NCBI GenBank assembly: GCA_028281425.1 | Contig: JANQJX010000095.1 | Location: forward strand, 1 to 6,378 | Origin: Simkania sp. | GTDB lineage: Bacteria > Chlamydiota > Chlamydiia > Chlamydiales > Simkaniaceae | Length of the DNA stretch: 6,378 nucleotides | Direction: 5' to 3' | Shown: positions 1-5,553 of the stretch, piece after piece | Numbering within the stretch: the first letter of the stretch is position 1 | Layout of the letters: each line of letters begins with the position of its first letter | Program-made: the position numbers and the translations under genes | The notes under the pieces: model-generated | Told to the model about the DNA's origin: nothing | Database searches by the model: none | The model's input: only the letters and a program-made list of their open reading frames with translations

Positions 1-173
1 AGCAGGAACTAGTAGGAAGCAGCGATGCATGCTTAACTCTCCAAAGTGCTGTTCAAGCACTAGGGAATCCTCTTCGTTTACGGAGAGGAGGATGTCAACC
101 CTTGATATCCCAAGTTGCTACCAAATTTCTCACCACCCCTGAAGTTAGGGTAAAAATGCAACTCAAGTCTTAA
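1..173 (+). CDS. C-terminal fragment of an unidentified protein (5' end outside window)
   Basis: An open frame with codons starting at position 3 runs from the left edge to a TAA at 171-173, giving 56 residues without a stop. The visible part (QELVGSSDACL... to ...VRVKMQLKS) is soluble-looking, with an amphipathic helix-like stretch (LQSAVQALGNP), a basic turn (LRLRR) and a basic end. The helix-turn-helix spacing recalls a HEAT-like repeat, but this is too short to name a family. It reads in the same direction as the next gene but is separated from it by 170 very AT-rich bases, so it probably belongs to a separate transcription unit. No clear hairpin-plus-T-run terminator follows it. The reading frame is reasonably secure; the function is unknown. 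Confidence 0.6.
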   Translation, partial: QELVGSSDACLTLQSAVQALGNPLRLRRGGCQPLISQVATKFLTTPEVRVKMQLKS

Positions 174-343
174 ATTCAGGTTTTTAAAGTTTAGTTATTT
201 AAATAAATTTTTTATTATTTATATTGTGCATTTAATTATTTTAATATAAATTAAAAATAAGGTATTTATTAATTAAAACCAGCTTCAAACTTTTTAAGTT
301 AAATAAATAGGTTTTAAGTTAATTAAGCTATAAAAAGGCAGGG
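174..343. promoter_or_regulatory. Extremely AT-rich intergenic spacer, likely promoter region of the 344-5104 gene run
   Basis: This 170-base gap contains almost only A and T and must hold the promoter of the downstream run if that run is an operon. Many hexamers resemble -10 boxes (TAATAT at 242-247, TATAAA at 245-250 and again at 329-334), so none can be singled out. TTGTGC (224-229) lies 15 bases before TATAAA (245-250), which is a weak sigma-70-like pair with short spacing. Two copies of the palindrome TTAATTAA (269-276, 319-326) and a direct repeat (292-322) are also present. A-tract curvature is likely. No gene or RNA gene is visible. Confidence 0.35.
292..322. repeat. Exact 11-base direct repeat, 20-base period
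   Basis: TTTTAAGTTAA occurs at 292-302 and again at 312-322, start-to-start distance 20 bases, i.e. about two helical turns, just upstream of the first gene of the run. Such spacing would put two protein-binding half-sites on the same DNA face. The sequence is so AT-rich that chance is a real alternative. Confidence 0.4.
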
Positions 344-982
344 ATGTTCATGAATAAAGAGCTAGGTTTTAATCCCTTTTTAAAGATTTTGGTAAAACCA
401 AGGCTGGCAATTCGAACACTTGTTGCATATAATGTGAATTATCGCTTTCTTCCTTTATGTGCCATTTATGGATTTTTGTTTTTGCTTCAAACGCTCTTGA
501 ATTATGGAACGGCCTTTTTTATAGCTCTTATTTTATCACTTATTTTATCAATTCCTGTTGGCTATGTTTATTTTAATATCTCATCTCTATTTATTTTTTG
601 GATTGGAAAACTCATTAAAGGAAAAGGCTCTTTTAAGCAGGTCAGGGCAGCGACTTATTGGACGAGTGTCCCGAGTCTTTTGATCTACCTTTTATGGATC
701 ACTCTTATGATTTTAAATAGCCAAGAGTTATTTGTATCTGAAGGTCACAAAGAGTCTATGCAGATATTCACGATCATTAGAGGCATTATTTCATTGATTC
801 TGCTTGTTCTTTCAATATGGACGTTTTTAATTTTTCTGCATGCTCTTGCAGAGGTACAAGGGTTTTCTGCATGGCTTGCTTTTCTCAATGCCTTTTTAGG
901 AGGACTTGTTCTTTCGATGAGCATTTTTATTACAACATTTATGGTGGCTTGGGGAATTGGGGCATGGGTGCGCCTATCTTAG
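344..982 (+). CDS. Yip1-family integral membrane protein
   Basis: A 212-residue polytopic membrane protein. The N-terminus has the usual bacterial Yip1-domain opening, NPFLKILVKPR (residues 10-20), resembling the 'kilfxPrxtf' segment that precedes the first membrane helix. Hydrophobic segments lie at about 36-55, 57-78, 103-124, 142-160 and 168-205. The loop GKGSFKQV (93-100) followed by A103, Y105 and P110 matches the family's conserved 'GgkgsfkqxxxxxayxxxP' region, and LAEVQGFSAWLAF (158-170) matches the conserved last loop. Yip1 proteins in eukaryotes act in vesicle traffic; bacterial members are of unknown role. AAAAGG at 333-338 sits 5 bases before ATG 344. A second ATG at 350 (residue 3) is an equally possible start. 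It heads a five-gene same-strand run, with 43 bases to the next gene. Family assignment is fairly sure from motif pattern; function is not known. Confidence 0.82.
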   Translation: MFMNKELGFNPFLKILVKPRLAIRTLVAYNVNYRFLPLCAIYGFLFLLQTLLNYGTAFFIALILSLILSIPVGYVYFNISSLFIFWIGKLIKGKGSFKQVRAATYWTSVPSLLIYLLWITLMILNSQELFVSEGHKESMQIFTIIRGIISLILLVLSIWTFLIFLHALAEVQGFSAWLAFLNAFLGGLVLSMSIFITTFMVAWGIGAWVRLS

Positions 983-1025
983 ATGGTTTTAAAGAGTTAT
1001 TTAGAAAAGTATATAAGAGGGGAAT

Positions 1026-1634
1026 ATGCTTAAATTGTTTCAAAATAGAGCTCAAAAGAAGGTTCTAGCTACAATAGGAGTATTAGCACTTTTTTGTTCA
1101 TCAGTAGGGGCCTTGAGTAGAACGCAGCCCTTGTTAACACTTAAAAGTGAAATCAAGGGTAAAATTTCAAATGTAGAAGGATGGAAGCGATTTCATTCAA
1201 TTCCAGGGAGTTGTAGTATTTCTTTGCCTGAGTCACCTGAGCATGTCAAACAGATCATGCCTTTTTCAGAAGAGGGGTATGATTTGCGCTATGATGTTTA
1301 TGTATCTGCTTTTGAGCGCAAAGCTGTTTACCTTCTTTTGGTGGCTCAATATCCTCCTTTTTTCGATGAAAGCCAAGCAGATATGGGACTTGAGAGTTTT
1401 CTAAACGGCCTTCTTCAACAAAATCCTGAAAATAATTTAATTTTTGCCGATTTGACAAAAGTTCAGGGACATAAAGCGCTTGATTTTTTTATTCAGTCTA
1501 AAAAAGTCTATTTTCGAGGAAGAGCTGTGATGGCGAATAATAACCTTTATCTTCTTGCTATGGAATGCAACCAAAAAAATTATTTTGAAGATCATTTTAA
1601 TTACTTTATTAACTCATTTCAGCTTAAACCTTAA
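1026..1634 (+). CDS. Secreted protein with PsbP/DcrB-like appearance, function unknown
   Basis: A 202-residue protein with a clear export signal: basic N-terminus (K3, R8, K11, K12), hydrophobic core at about 13-26 and a V-G-A cleavage site after residue 29. Cys24 is preceded by F23, so it does not form a good lipobox and signal peptidase I is more likely. The mature part follows a pattern seen in PsbP/Mog1/DcrB-fold proteins: GWKRFHSIPGSCSISLPESP (52-71), a strand (YDVYVS, 89-94), a helix before GHKALDF (138-144), then YFRGRAVMANNNLYLLAME (162-180), and a closing helix ending in FINSF (194-198). That fold assignment is inference from pattern. A strong site, AGAGGGGA (1016-1023), precedes ATG 1026. 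It lies 43 bases after the Yip1-family gene and 8 bases before the next one, so it is almost certainly co-transcribed. It should act in the periplasm or at the outer membrane; no catalytic residues are evident. Confidence 0.8.
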   Translation: MLKLFQNRAQKKVLATIGVLALFCSSVGALSRTQPLLTLKSEIKGKISNVEGWKRFHSIPGSCSISLPESPEHVKQIMPFSEEGYDLRYDVYVSAFERKAVYLLLVAQYPPFFDESQADMGLESFLNGLLQQNPENNLIFADLTKVQGHKALDFFIQSKKVYFRGRAVMANNNLYLLAMECNQKNYFEDHFNYFINSFQLKP

Positions 1635-1642
1635 AAGGATTT

Positions 1643-2116
1643 ATGAAAGAAATCATTGTTTTTGCATTGATTCAACTTCTTGTGACTTGGGGGCTCATTG
1701 GCATTATTTGGTATACACAACTCATTCATTATCCTCTTTATCAGAAGATCAAAGAAGGATTTATCGAATATGAAAGAGCACATTTAAGACGTGCTGCTTA
1801 TTTCATTACTCCTTTGATGCTCATAGAAATTATTTCTGCGATTATTTTAGTTGGTCTTTGTGAAACAAAGCTTTTAATATATCTTGCATTACTCAATCTT
1901 TTTCTTCTCATTTTGATTTGGATTTCAACATTTTTATTCCAAGTTACACAACATCAAAAGCTCAGTGTGCGTTTTTCAAAAAAGATTCTTTTTAATTTAA
2001 TTGCGTCAAATTGGATTCGAACTTTTCTTTGGACTGTAAAAGGACTTGTGATAGCGACCTTTATCTATTCTCTTCTTAAAAATAACTATAGTTTATGCTT
2101 GGAACATATATTCTGA
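1643..2116 (+). CDS. Conserved small membrane protein, about four helices, function unknown
   Basis: A 157-residue membrane protein with hydrophobic segments at about 4-24, 53-73, 77-101 and 128-146. Polar and aromatic residues cluster in a way typical of a real conserved family: W23-Y-T-Q26-x-x-H29-Y-P31 after helix 1, H47, P57-x-M59-x-x-E62 at helix 2, W93-x-x-T96 and Q103-H104-x-x-L107 near helix 3, and N123-W-x-R126-T-x-x-W130 before helix 4. I recognise the general pattern from uncharacterised bacterial membrane proteins of similar length but can attach no name or activity. Histidines next to membrane helices could bind a metal or haem, which is speculation. AAAAGGA (1633-1639) overlaps the stop of the preceding gene and lies 3 bases before ATG 1643, so translation is probably coupled. 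Confidence 0.78.
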   Translation: MKEIIVFALIQLLVTWGLIGIIWYTQLIHYPLYQKIKEGFIEYERAHLRRAAYFITPLMLIEIISAIILVGLCETKLLIYLALLNLFLLILIWISTFLFQVTQHQKLSVRFSKKILFNLIASNWIRTFLWTVKGLVIATFIYSLLKNNYSLCLEHIF

Positions 2117-2134
2117 ACGGATAAAATCAAGGGA

Positions 2135-2140
2135 AAGGAG
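2135..2140 (+). promoter_or_regulatory. Strong Shine-Dalgarno-like AAGGAG without a start codon at normal distance
   Basis: AAGGAG is the best ribosome-binding match between 2116 and the next gene, but the first in-frame starts are TTG 2157 (16 bases on) and ATG 2163 (22 bases on). A TGA at 2154-2156 closes the frame, so no earlier start exists. Either the spacing is bridged by RNA structure, the next gene uses a poor local site (CGAG, 2149-2152), or this match is chance. Confidence 0.45.
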
Positions 2141-2162
2141 CTTTTTAACGAGTTGATTGTTC

Positions 2163-3800
2163 ATGGATCATCTCCCTTTACCTGATGTTCAATTTGTCAA
2201 TGTGAACCACAGAGACTCTTGGCAATCAGCAATTTCGCATTGTTTTCATGACCTTTTTAAGAGGAGACCTGTTTGCTTTCTTTTGCTTTCTTTGCTTTCT
2301 TTGGGTGTCTATCCCTATAAACAATATAAAAAGGCAAAAAAGGCTGTTGTTCAGTCACTTGCAGCTCGTAAAATCTTTTACTTTAGAGCGCTGAGAAACC
2401 ATATCGAGAAAGTACGCAAAGAGCAAATCCATCAAGATCCTCGCCAATCTCTCAATGCAATTTTTATGAACGTGAATTCAAAAAAAGTGAGTGAAGAGGA
2501 GGGAGCTTTAGAGTTTAAAGCCATTTATTTTCCAAGTGAAATTTTTCTTTTTATCACCAATCCTATTCGAGATCAAAGCAGTTTGAAGCTCTATCGTATC
2601 AAAACGGAAGCTTTGGATTATTTCAAAATATGGCGTGAAATCAAAAAGAAGGCTCGGATTAACCAATATCGACAAATTCAGACGATTAATTTGTGTAATA
2701 AGAGTTTAAGAGAAGAGCATTGTTTAACCATAGAAGAGATCCATCAAAGATTAAAACATACAGTGGTTTTTAGGAAAAACGGAGCACTGTTAACCAAATT
2801 TAAGGAACTCAGCAAAGCTTTTCAGGAAATTGTTTTAGCTTATCAAGAATTTGAGGAAATCGTTGAAACAGATTCAAAACTCTTTCATTTCTTAGAATCT
2901 TTTTGTAAAACTTCTAAAAAAGATATCGAAAGGTTGCAAACATATTTAGCAAGTCGCCATCTCCCTTCAAATCTTCCTCTTGAAAATCGACGTCAACTGA
3001 TTCAATTTGCCAACCAACAAGAGATCATCTATGGAATCAAAGATAAAGAAATTCTAAATATGTGCTCTTTGATTTTGAATCAATATCAATGGGAATTTTT
3101 TCTTTCTTTAAATGAAGTTTCGCAAATGACTTTAAATTTAATCGATTGGGCTTTTGAAGAGGCTCCGCGATCGATTAAAAAATCTCATTCATTTCTTGAC
3201 TGTATTTTAAAAAATGCACATAAAAAAGTGATCGATGAACCTCAGAATTTTCCGATTCTTTCTGAAGAAATAGTTCGAAATAAGAGACTTGAAAAAATGA
3301 CAGTGGATTTTGCAAGTGAAATGAATCGAGAATGGCCATCGATTCATTTTTTTGAAAAGGAAACTCTTCTTTATTGTTTGAATAAAAGTGAGTCGTTAGC
3401 TCTTGAGAATCTTATAGAGTGCTATCGAGAAATTGAGAAGTTTTCTAAAGGGGATCTAGATCTTTTTTTCATTTTAGAACAAGCCCTTTCTCAAGTGGGG
3501 AAACAAGGCTTTCAAGAAGCAATTCAGGAAGGGATTTTGCAACTCCTTGGAGAACGTCCCGAATATTTTTTACCTGTTTTATCAAACAGTGATATTACGA
3601 TTCTAAGAAAAAATGAAGAGTTCATTGAAATTCGGTACTCTTTTGAGCAAGTGATTCTTAAAAAAGGGATTGTACAACACTCTTTTGAAGAGGAAAAGTA
3701 TATCATAATTTCTCAACCTATCCAAAAAATAGGAAGAGATCAAAAGTGGTTTTCTATTGAACCTCAGATCGATGTTGCTGTTAGAAAGGGAATTGCATGA
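2163..3800 (+). CDS. Orphan ~545-residue protein with one short hydrophobic segment, function unknown
   Basis: I do not recognise this family. Starts are TTG 2157 (547 residues, MFMDHL) or ATG 2163 (545 residues); I prefer ATG because neither has a well-placed ribosome site. Numbering from the TTG, residues 38-54 hold a short hydrophobic stretch (PVCFLLLSLLSLGVYPY) followed at once by a lysine-rich segment (KQYKKAKKA, 55-63), which could anchor the protein in a membrane with the large C-terminal part in the cytoplasm. Residues 65-100 and about 200-470 are mostly charged and helix-like with leucine-rich stretches, consistent with alpha-solenoid or coiled-coil structure. Residues about 480-535 alternate hydrophobic and polar residues (EFIEIRYSFEQVIL, KYIIISQPIQKI) and look like a closing beta-rich domain. 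No catalytic motif is visible. Its TGA overlaps the ATG of the MFS carrier (ATGA), so the two are probably translationally coupled. A host-directed effector or an envelope scaffold is possible but unsupported. Confidence 0.75.
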   Translation: MDHLPLPDVQFVNVNHRDSWQSAISHCFHDLFKRRPVCFLLLSLLSLGVYPYKQYKKAKKAVVQSLAARKIFYFRALRNHIEKVRKEQIHQDPRQSLNAIFMNVNSKKVSEEEGALEFKAIYFPSEIFLFITNPIRDQSSLKLYRIKTEALDYFKIWREIKKKARINQYRQIQTINLCNKSLREEHCLTIEEIHQRLKHTVVFRKNGALLTKFKELSKAFQEIVLAYQEFEEIVETDSKLFHFLESFCKTSKKDIERLQTYLASRHLPSNLPLENRRQLIQFANQQEIIYGIKDKEILNMCSLILNQYQWEFFLSLNEVSQMTLNLIDWAFEEAPRSIKKSHSFLDCILKNAHKKVIDEPQNFPILSEEIVRNKRLEKMTVDFASEMNREWPSIHFFEKETLLYCLNKSESLALENLIECYREIEKFSKGDLDLFFILEQALSQVGKQGFQEAIQEGILQLLGERPEYFLPVLSNSDITILRKNEEFIEIRYSFEQVILKKGIVQHSFEEEKYIIISQPIQKIGRDQKWFSIEPQIDVAVRKGIA

Positions 3801-5104
3801 GAAAAATGATGCGTTCGGTCATACCTCCTCTTATCAGCTTGGTGATTGTGATGCTTGGCAATGGATTTTTTAATACTTATGCCAGCTTACGTATCTCGCT
3901 TGATGGATTCGCAAGTTGGGTTGTTGGGATTTTGAATGCTTCTTATTATGGGGGACTTATGCTTGGATCGATTTATATAGAATCCCTCATTAATAGAATT
4001 GGACATATTCGAACATTTGCGATTTTTGCTTCGGTCAATTCGGCTGTTATTTTGCTTCAAGCATTTATTATAGGTCCCATAAGTTGGACTCTTTTTCGTT
4101 TTCTTGTTGGCATTTGTTCAGCTGGGTTTTTCATTGTGATTGAAAGTTGGCTTCTTTTGTCTTCTGGAATAAGCAAACGGGGTAGAATCCTTTCACTTTA
4201 TATGCTTATGCTTTACTTAGCACAAGGGTTTGGGCAATTTATTTTAAATATTGCTCCTTTAAAAAGTATGTTTCCTTTTGCTATGACTATTTTCTTAAGT
4301 TCGCTTTCTATTTTACCGGTTTGTATGATGAAAAGTGGGGGGCCTTTGATCATTGAACCTTCAATGCCCCATATTTTCCAAATTCTTAAAAAAGCTCCTT
4401 TAGGTCCGATCGGTTGCTTTTGTGCAGGAATGATTATGAGTGCGTTTTATAGTTTAACACCTATTTTTGGGAAAGAGATTCAACTCAACATTTTACAAAT
4501 TTCTCAGGTTATGGGATTGACGATCTTAGGAGGACTTATTCTCCAATGGCCTATTGGTCATCTGTCTGATATTTTTAGTCGAAGAAAAGTTTTAATCAGC
4601 GTTTTTTTCTCGCTGATGGTTTTGACATTTATGCTCTTTTATAGTACCTATTTTCCCTACTATTTACTTTTGATTTTTATGATTCTTTTTGGGGGGATTT
4701 CATTTACCCTTTATCCTCTTTCTATTACCTATACATGCGACTATTTTTCAGAAAAAAATATTGTTGGAGTGGCATCAACTTCGCTTGTTATTTATGGAAT
4801 AGGTTGCATCATTGGCCCTCTTGTGTCTTCTTTGTTTATGCAGCTTGTGTCCTCTGCTGCCCTTTTTTTATTTATGAGTTTTGTCGCAGCGATTTATATC
4901 CTTTTTTCAATGTGGCGTGTTCTTCATACTCCCCCTTTATCAGAAGAAGAACAAAGTGAATATCTTCCTATCCCAAGGGCAACTTCTCTTGCTTTTTGCT
5001 TTGATCCTCGAAACGACTTTGAAGAAGAAGATGAGCTCATCGATGAAAGTGAAGAAGAAAATCTTTATCCTTTTACAGAAGAGGATGAAGATGAAGATGA
5101 TTGA
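3797..5104 (+). CDS. YcaD-like major facilitator superfamily transporter with acidic C-terminal tail
   Basis: A 435-residue, twelve-helix carrier of the inner membrane. Helix 1 carries GNGFFNTYASLRISLDGF (21-38), the loop 2-3 region reads GSIYIESLINRIGHIRTF (57-74), and RFLVGICSAGFFIVIESWL (101-119) matches the family signature around R-F-L-x-G and E-S-W-L of the YcaD-like subgroup. The second half has the MFS loop motif GHLSDIFSRRK (254-264). The PIPRATS (391-397) and FDPR (402-405) segments resemble the C-terminal 'PxPRTxxxAxxxDPR' of YcaD relatives. The substrate of this subgroup is not established; some MFS carriers of this shape export drugs or sugars. Residues 407-435 form an odd tail with 19 of 29 acidic residues. 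AAGGG (3786-3790) lies 6 bases before ATG 3797, inside the end of the preceding gene, and the start overlaps that gene's TGA by 4 bases. It is the last gene of the run. Confidence 0.9.
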   Translation: MRKMMRSVIPPLISLVIVMLGNGFFNTYASLRISLDGFASWVVGILNASYYGGLMLGSIYIESLINRIGHIRTFAIFASVNSAVILLQAFIIGPISWTLFRFLVGICSAGFFIVIESWLLLSSGISKRGRILSLYMLMLYLAQGFGQFILNIAPLKSMFPFAMTIFLSSLSILPVCMMKSGGPLIIEPSMPHIFQILKKAPLGPIGCFCAGMIMSAFYSLTPIFGKEIQLNILQISQVMGLTILGGLILQWPIGHLSDIFSRRKVLISVFFSLMVLTFMLFYSTYFPYYLLLIFMILFGGISFTLYPLSITYTCDYFSEKNIVGVASTSLVIYGIGCIIGPLVSSLFMQLVSSAALFLFMSFVAAIYILFSMWRVLHTPPLSEEEQSEYLPIPRATSLAFCFDPRNDFEEEDELIDESEEENLYPFTEEDEDEDD

Positions 5105-5153
5105 CCTCTATTTCGCATCCCTTCTCTAGAAAAATTCACATCCTCTGTTTCGC
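5105..5153. repeat. 12-base direct repeat CCTCTRTTTCGC, two copies
   Basis: CCTCTATTTCGC at 5105-5116 and CCTCTGTTTCGC at 5142-5153 differ at one position and start 37 bases apart. The first copy begins on the base after the transporter stop codon. Seen directly; role unknown. Confidence 0.5.
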
Positions 5154-5183
5154 TCACACACCTAATAAATCCTCTCGGAAAGG

Positions 5184-5203
5184 TGACAAACCTTAGCTTG
5201 TCA
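5184..5203. repeat. Palindrome with 6-base arms, TGACAA/TTGTCA
   Basis: TGACAA (5184-5189) pairs exactly with TTGTCA (5198-5203) across an 8-base loop. It could be an operator-like dyad or a small RNA hairpin; no T-run follows, so it is not an intrinsic terminator. Confidence 0.4.
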
Positions 5204-5218
5204 AATGGGTGTAAAGAA

Positions 5219-5232
5219 CTTTGGTTCCAAAG
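5219..5232. repeat. Palindrome CTTTGG-TT-CCAAAG
   Basis: A perfect 6-base dyad with a 2-base centre, 16 bases after the preceding palindrome. It overlaps a competing dyad GAAC-TTTG-GTTC (5216-5227). A dyad this tight is more like a protein-binding site than an RNA hairpin. No T-run follows. Confidence 0.4.
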
Positions 5233-5427
5233 AGAAATCAGCTTTAAAAAAGAGGATAAAATGATGTTTAATCTTAGACATTCAACATAACAGAAATGGG
5301 GGTTAGACGATGATTCTCCAGTTCTAGGCAGGCCCTTTAGGTAAGATTGCAAACTTATCCCTTCGGGAGTTTCTTGCCGTCTCAAAAAACACTCATGCAT
5401 TTCTTTTTCTAGAGTTGGTGAAAAATA

Positions 5428-5451
5428 GGGGTTCGCCTTTGAGCGGTTCCC
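5428..5451 (+). other. GC-rich imperfect hairpin in the leader region before the glycine-rich gene
   Basis: GGGGTTCGC (5428-5436) folds on GCGGTTCCC (5443-5451) with six G-C pairs, two G-U pairs and one U-U mismatch around the loop CTTTGA. It is the most GC-rich structure in the intergenic stretch. No T-run follows directly (TTATGGG), so it is not a standard terminator, although it is well placed to end transcription of the upstream run. Confidence 0.35.
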
Positions 5452-5490
5452 TTATGGGATTTGTTTGTATGGGCCTTTTGGAAGAATTTT

Positions 5491-5519
5491 TTGGTATGCT
5501 AAAAATTTTATTTTATTTT
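5491..5519 (+). promoter_or_regulatory. Possible sigma-70-type promoter for the glycine-rich gene
   Basis: TTGGTA (5491-5496) and TATTTT (5514-5519) are 17 bases apart, which would start transcription near 5526 and give a leader of about 28 bases containing the ribosome site. Matches to consensus are partial and the surrounding T-rich DNA offers alternatives, so this is a weak call. Confidence 0.28.
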
Positions 5520-5537
5520 AAAGTTGAAAAAGAATGT

Positions 5538-5545
5538 AAAAGGAG
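5538..5545 (+). promoter_or_regulatory. Strong ribosome-binding site fixing the start at 5554
   Basis: AAAAGGAG ends 8 bases before ATG 5554, the best-formed Shine-Dalgarno site in the window. It decides the start of the glycine-rich gene and shows that the frame opening at 5554, rather than overlapping frames, is the translated one. Confidence 0.8.
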
Positions 5546-5553
5546 TAGAAATC

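Larger units (their letters stand above)
5124..5414. repeat. 291-base segment bounded by an exact 11-base inverted repeat (possible MITE-like element)
   Basis: CTCTAGAAAAA at 5124-5134 is the exact reverse complement of TTTTTCTAGAG at 5404-5414. Two bases further out, CC (5120-5121) and GG (5417-5418) also pair. The bracketed segment has base composition unlike the flanking AT-rich DNA, contains several smaller palindromes, and codes for nothing convincing, which is what a small non-autonomous mobile element looks like. Against this, no transposase is present, no clear target duplication is seen beyond TT on both sides, and one 11-base inverted repeat can arise by chance. Second copies elsewhere in the genome would be needed to accept it. 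Confidence 0.35.
5105..5553. other. 449-base intergenic stretch, structured, no convincing gene
   Basis: This gap holds no reading frame with good support on either strand. A minus-strand frame of 111 codons (5400 to 5065) exists, but its C-terminal serine run is only the antisense of the transporter's acidic tail and its ATG lacks a ribosome site. The stretch is visibly less AT-rich than the 174-343 spacer and carries a near-perfect direct repeat (5105-5116, 5142-5153), palindromes at 5184-5203 and 5219-5232, a hairpin at 5428-5451, and an 11-base inverted repeat bracketing 5124-5414. It ends with a plausible promoter and the ribosome site of the glycine-rich gene. No canonical hairpin-plus-T-run terminator was seen for the upstream run. 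Confidence 0.5.

Noticed and set aside
817..1068. 83-codon frame overlapping the first two genes of the run
   Set aside because: Lies in another frame across a well-supported Yip1-family gene and the start of the next gene; composition is that of a shadow.
1082..1103. Lipoprotein signal around Cys24 of the secreted 202-residue protein
   Set aside because: The residues before the cysteine are A-L-F, and phenylalanine at -1 does not fit a lipobox; V-G-A cleavage a few residues later is a better explanation.
2135..2146. AAGGAGCTTTTT as a possible terminator remnant after the four-helix protein
   Set aside because: The only dyad is a 4-base AAAG/CTTT stem with no stable hairpin; it is better read as a Shine-Dalgarno match.
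5065..5400. 111-codon minus-strand open frame as a protein-coding gene
   Set aside because: No ribosome-binding site before its ATG, its last residues are the antisense of the transporter's GAA/GAT tail (a serine run), and no recognised domain. Kept only as a finding about the intergenic segment.
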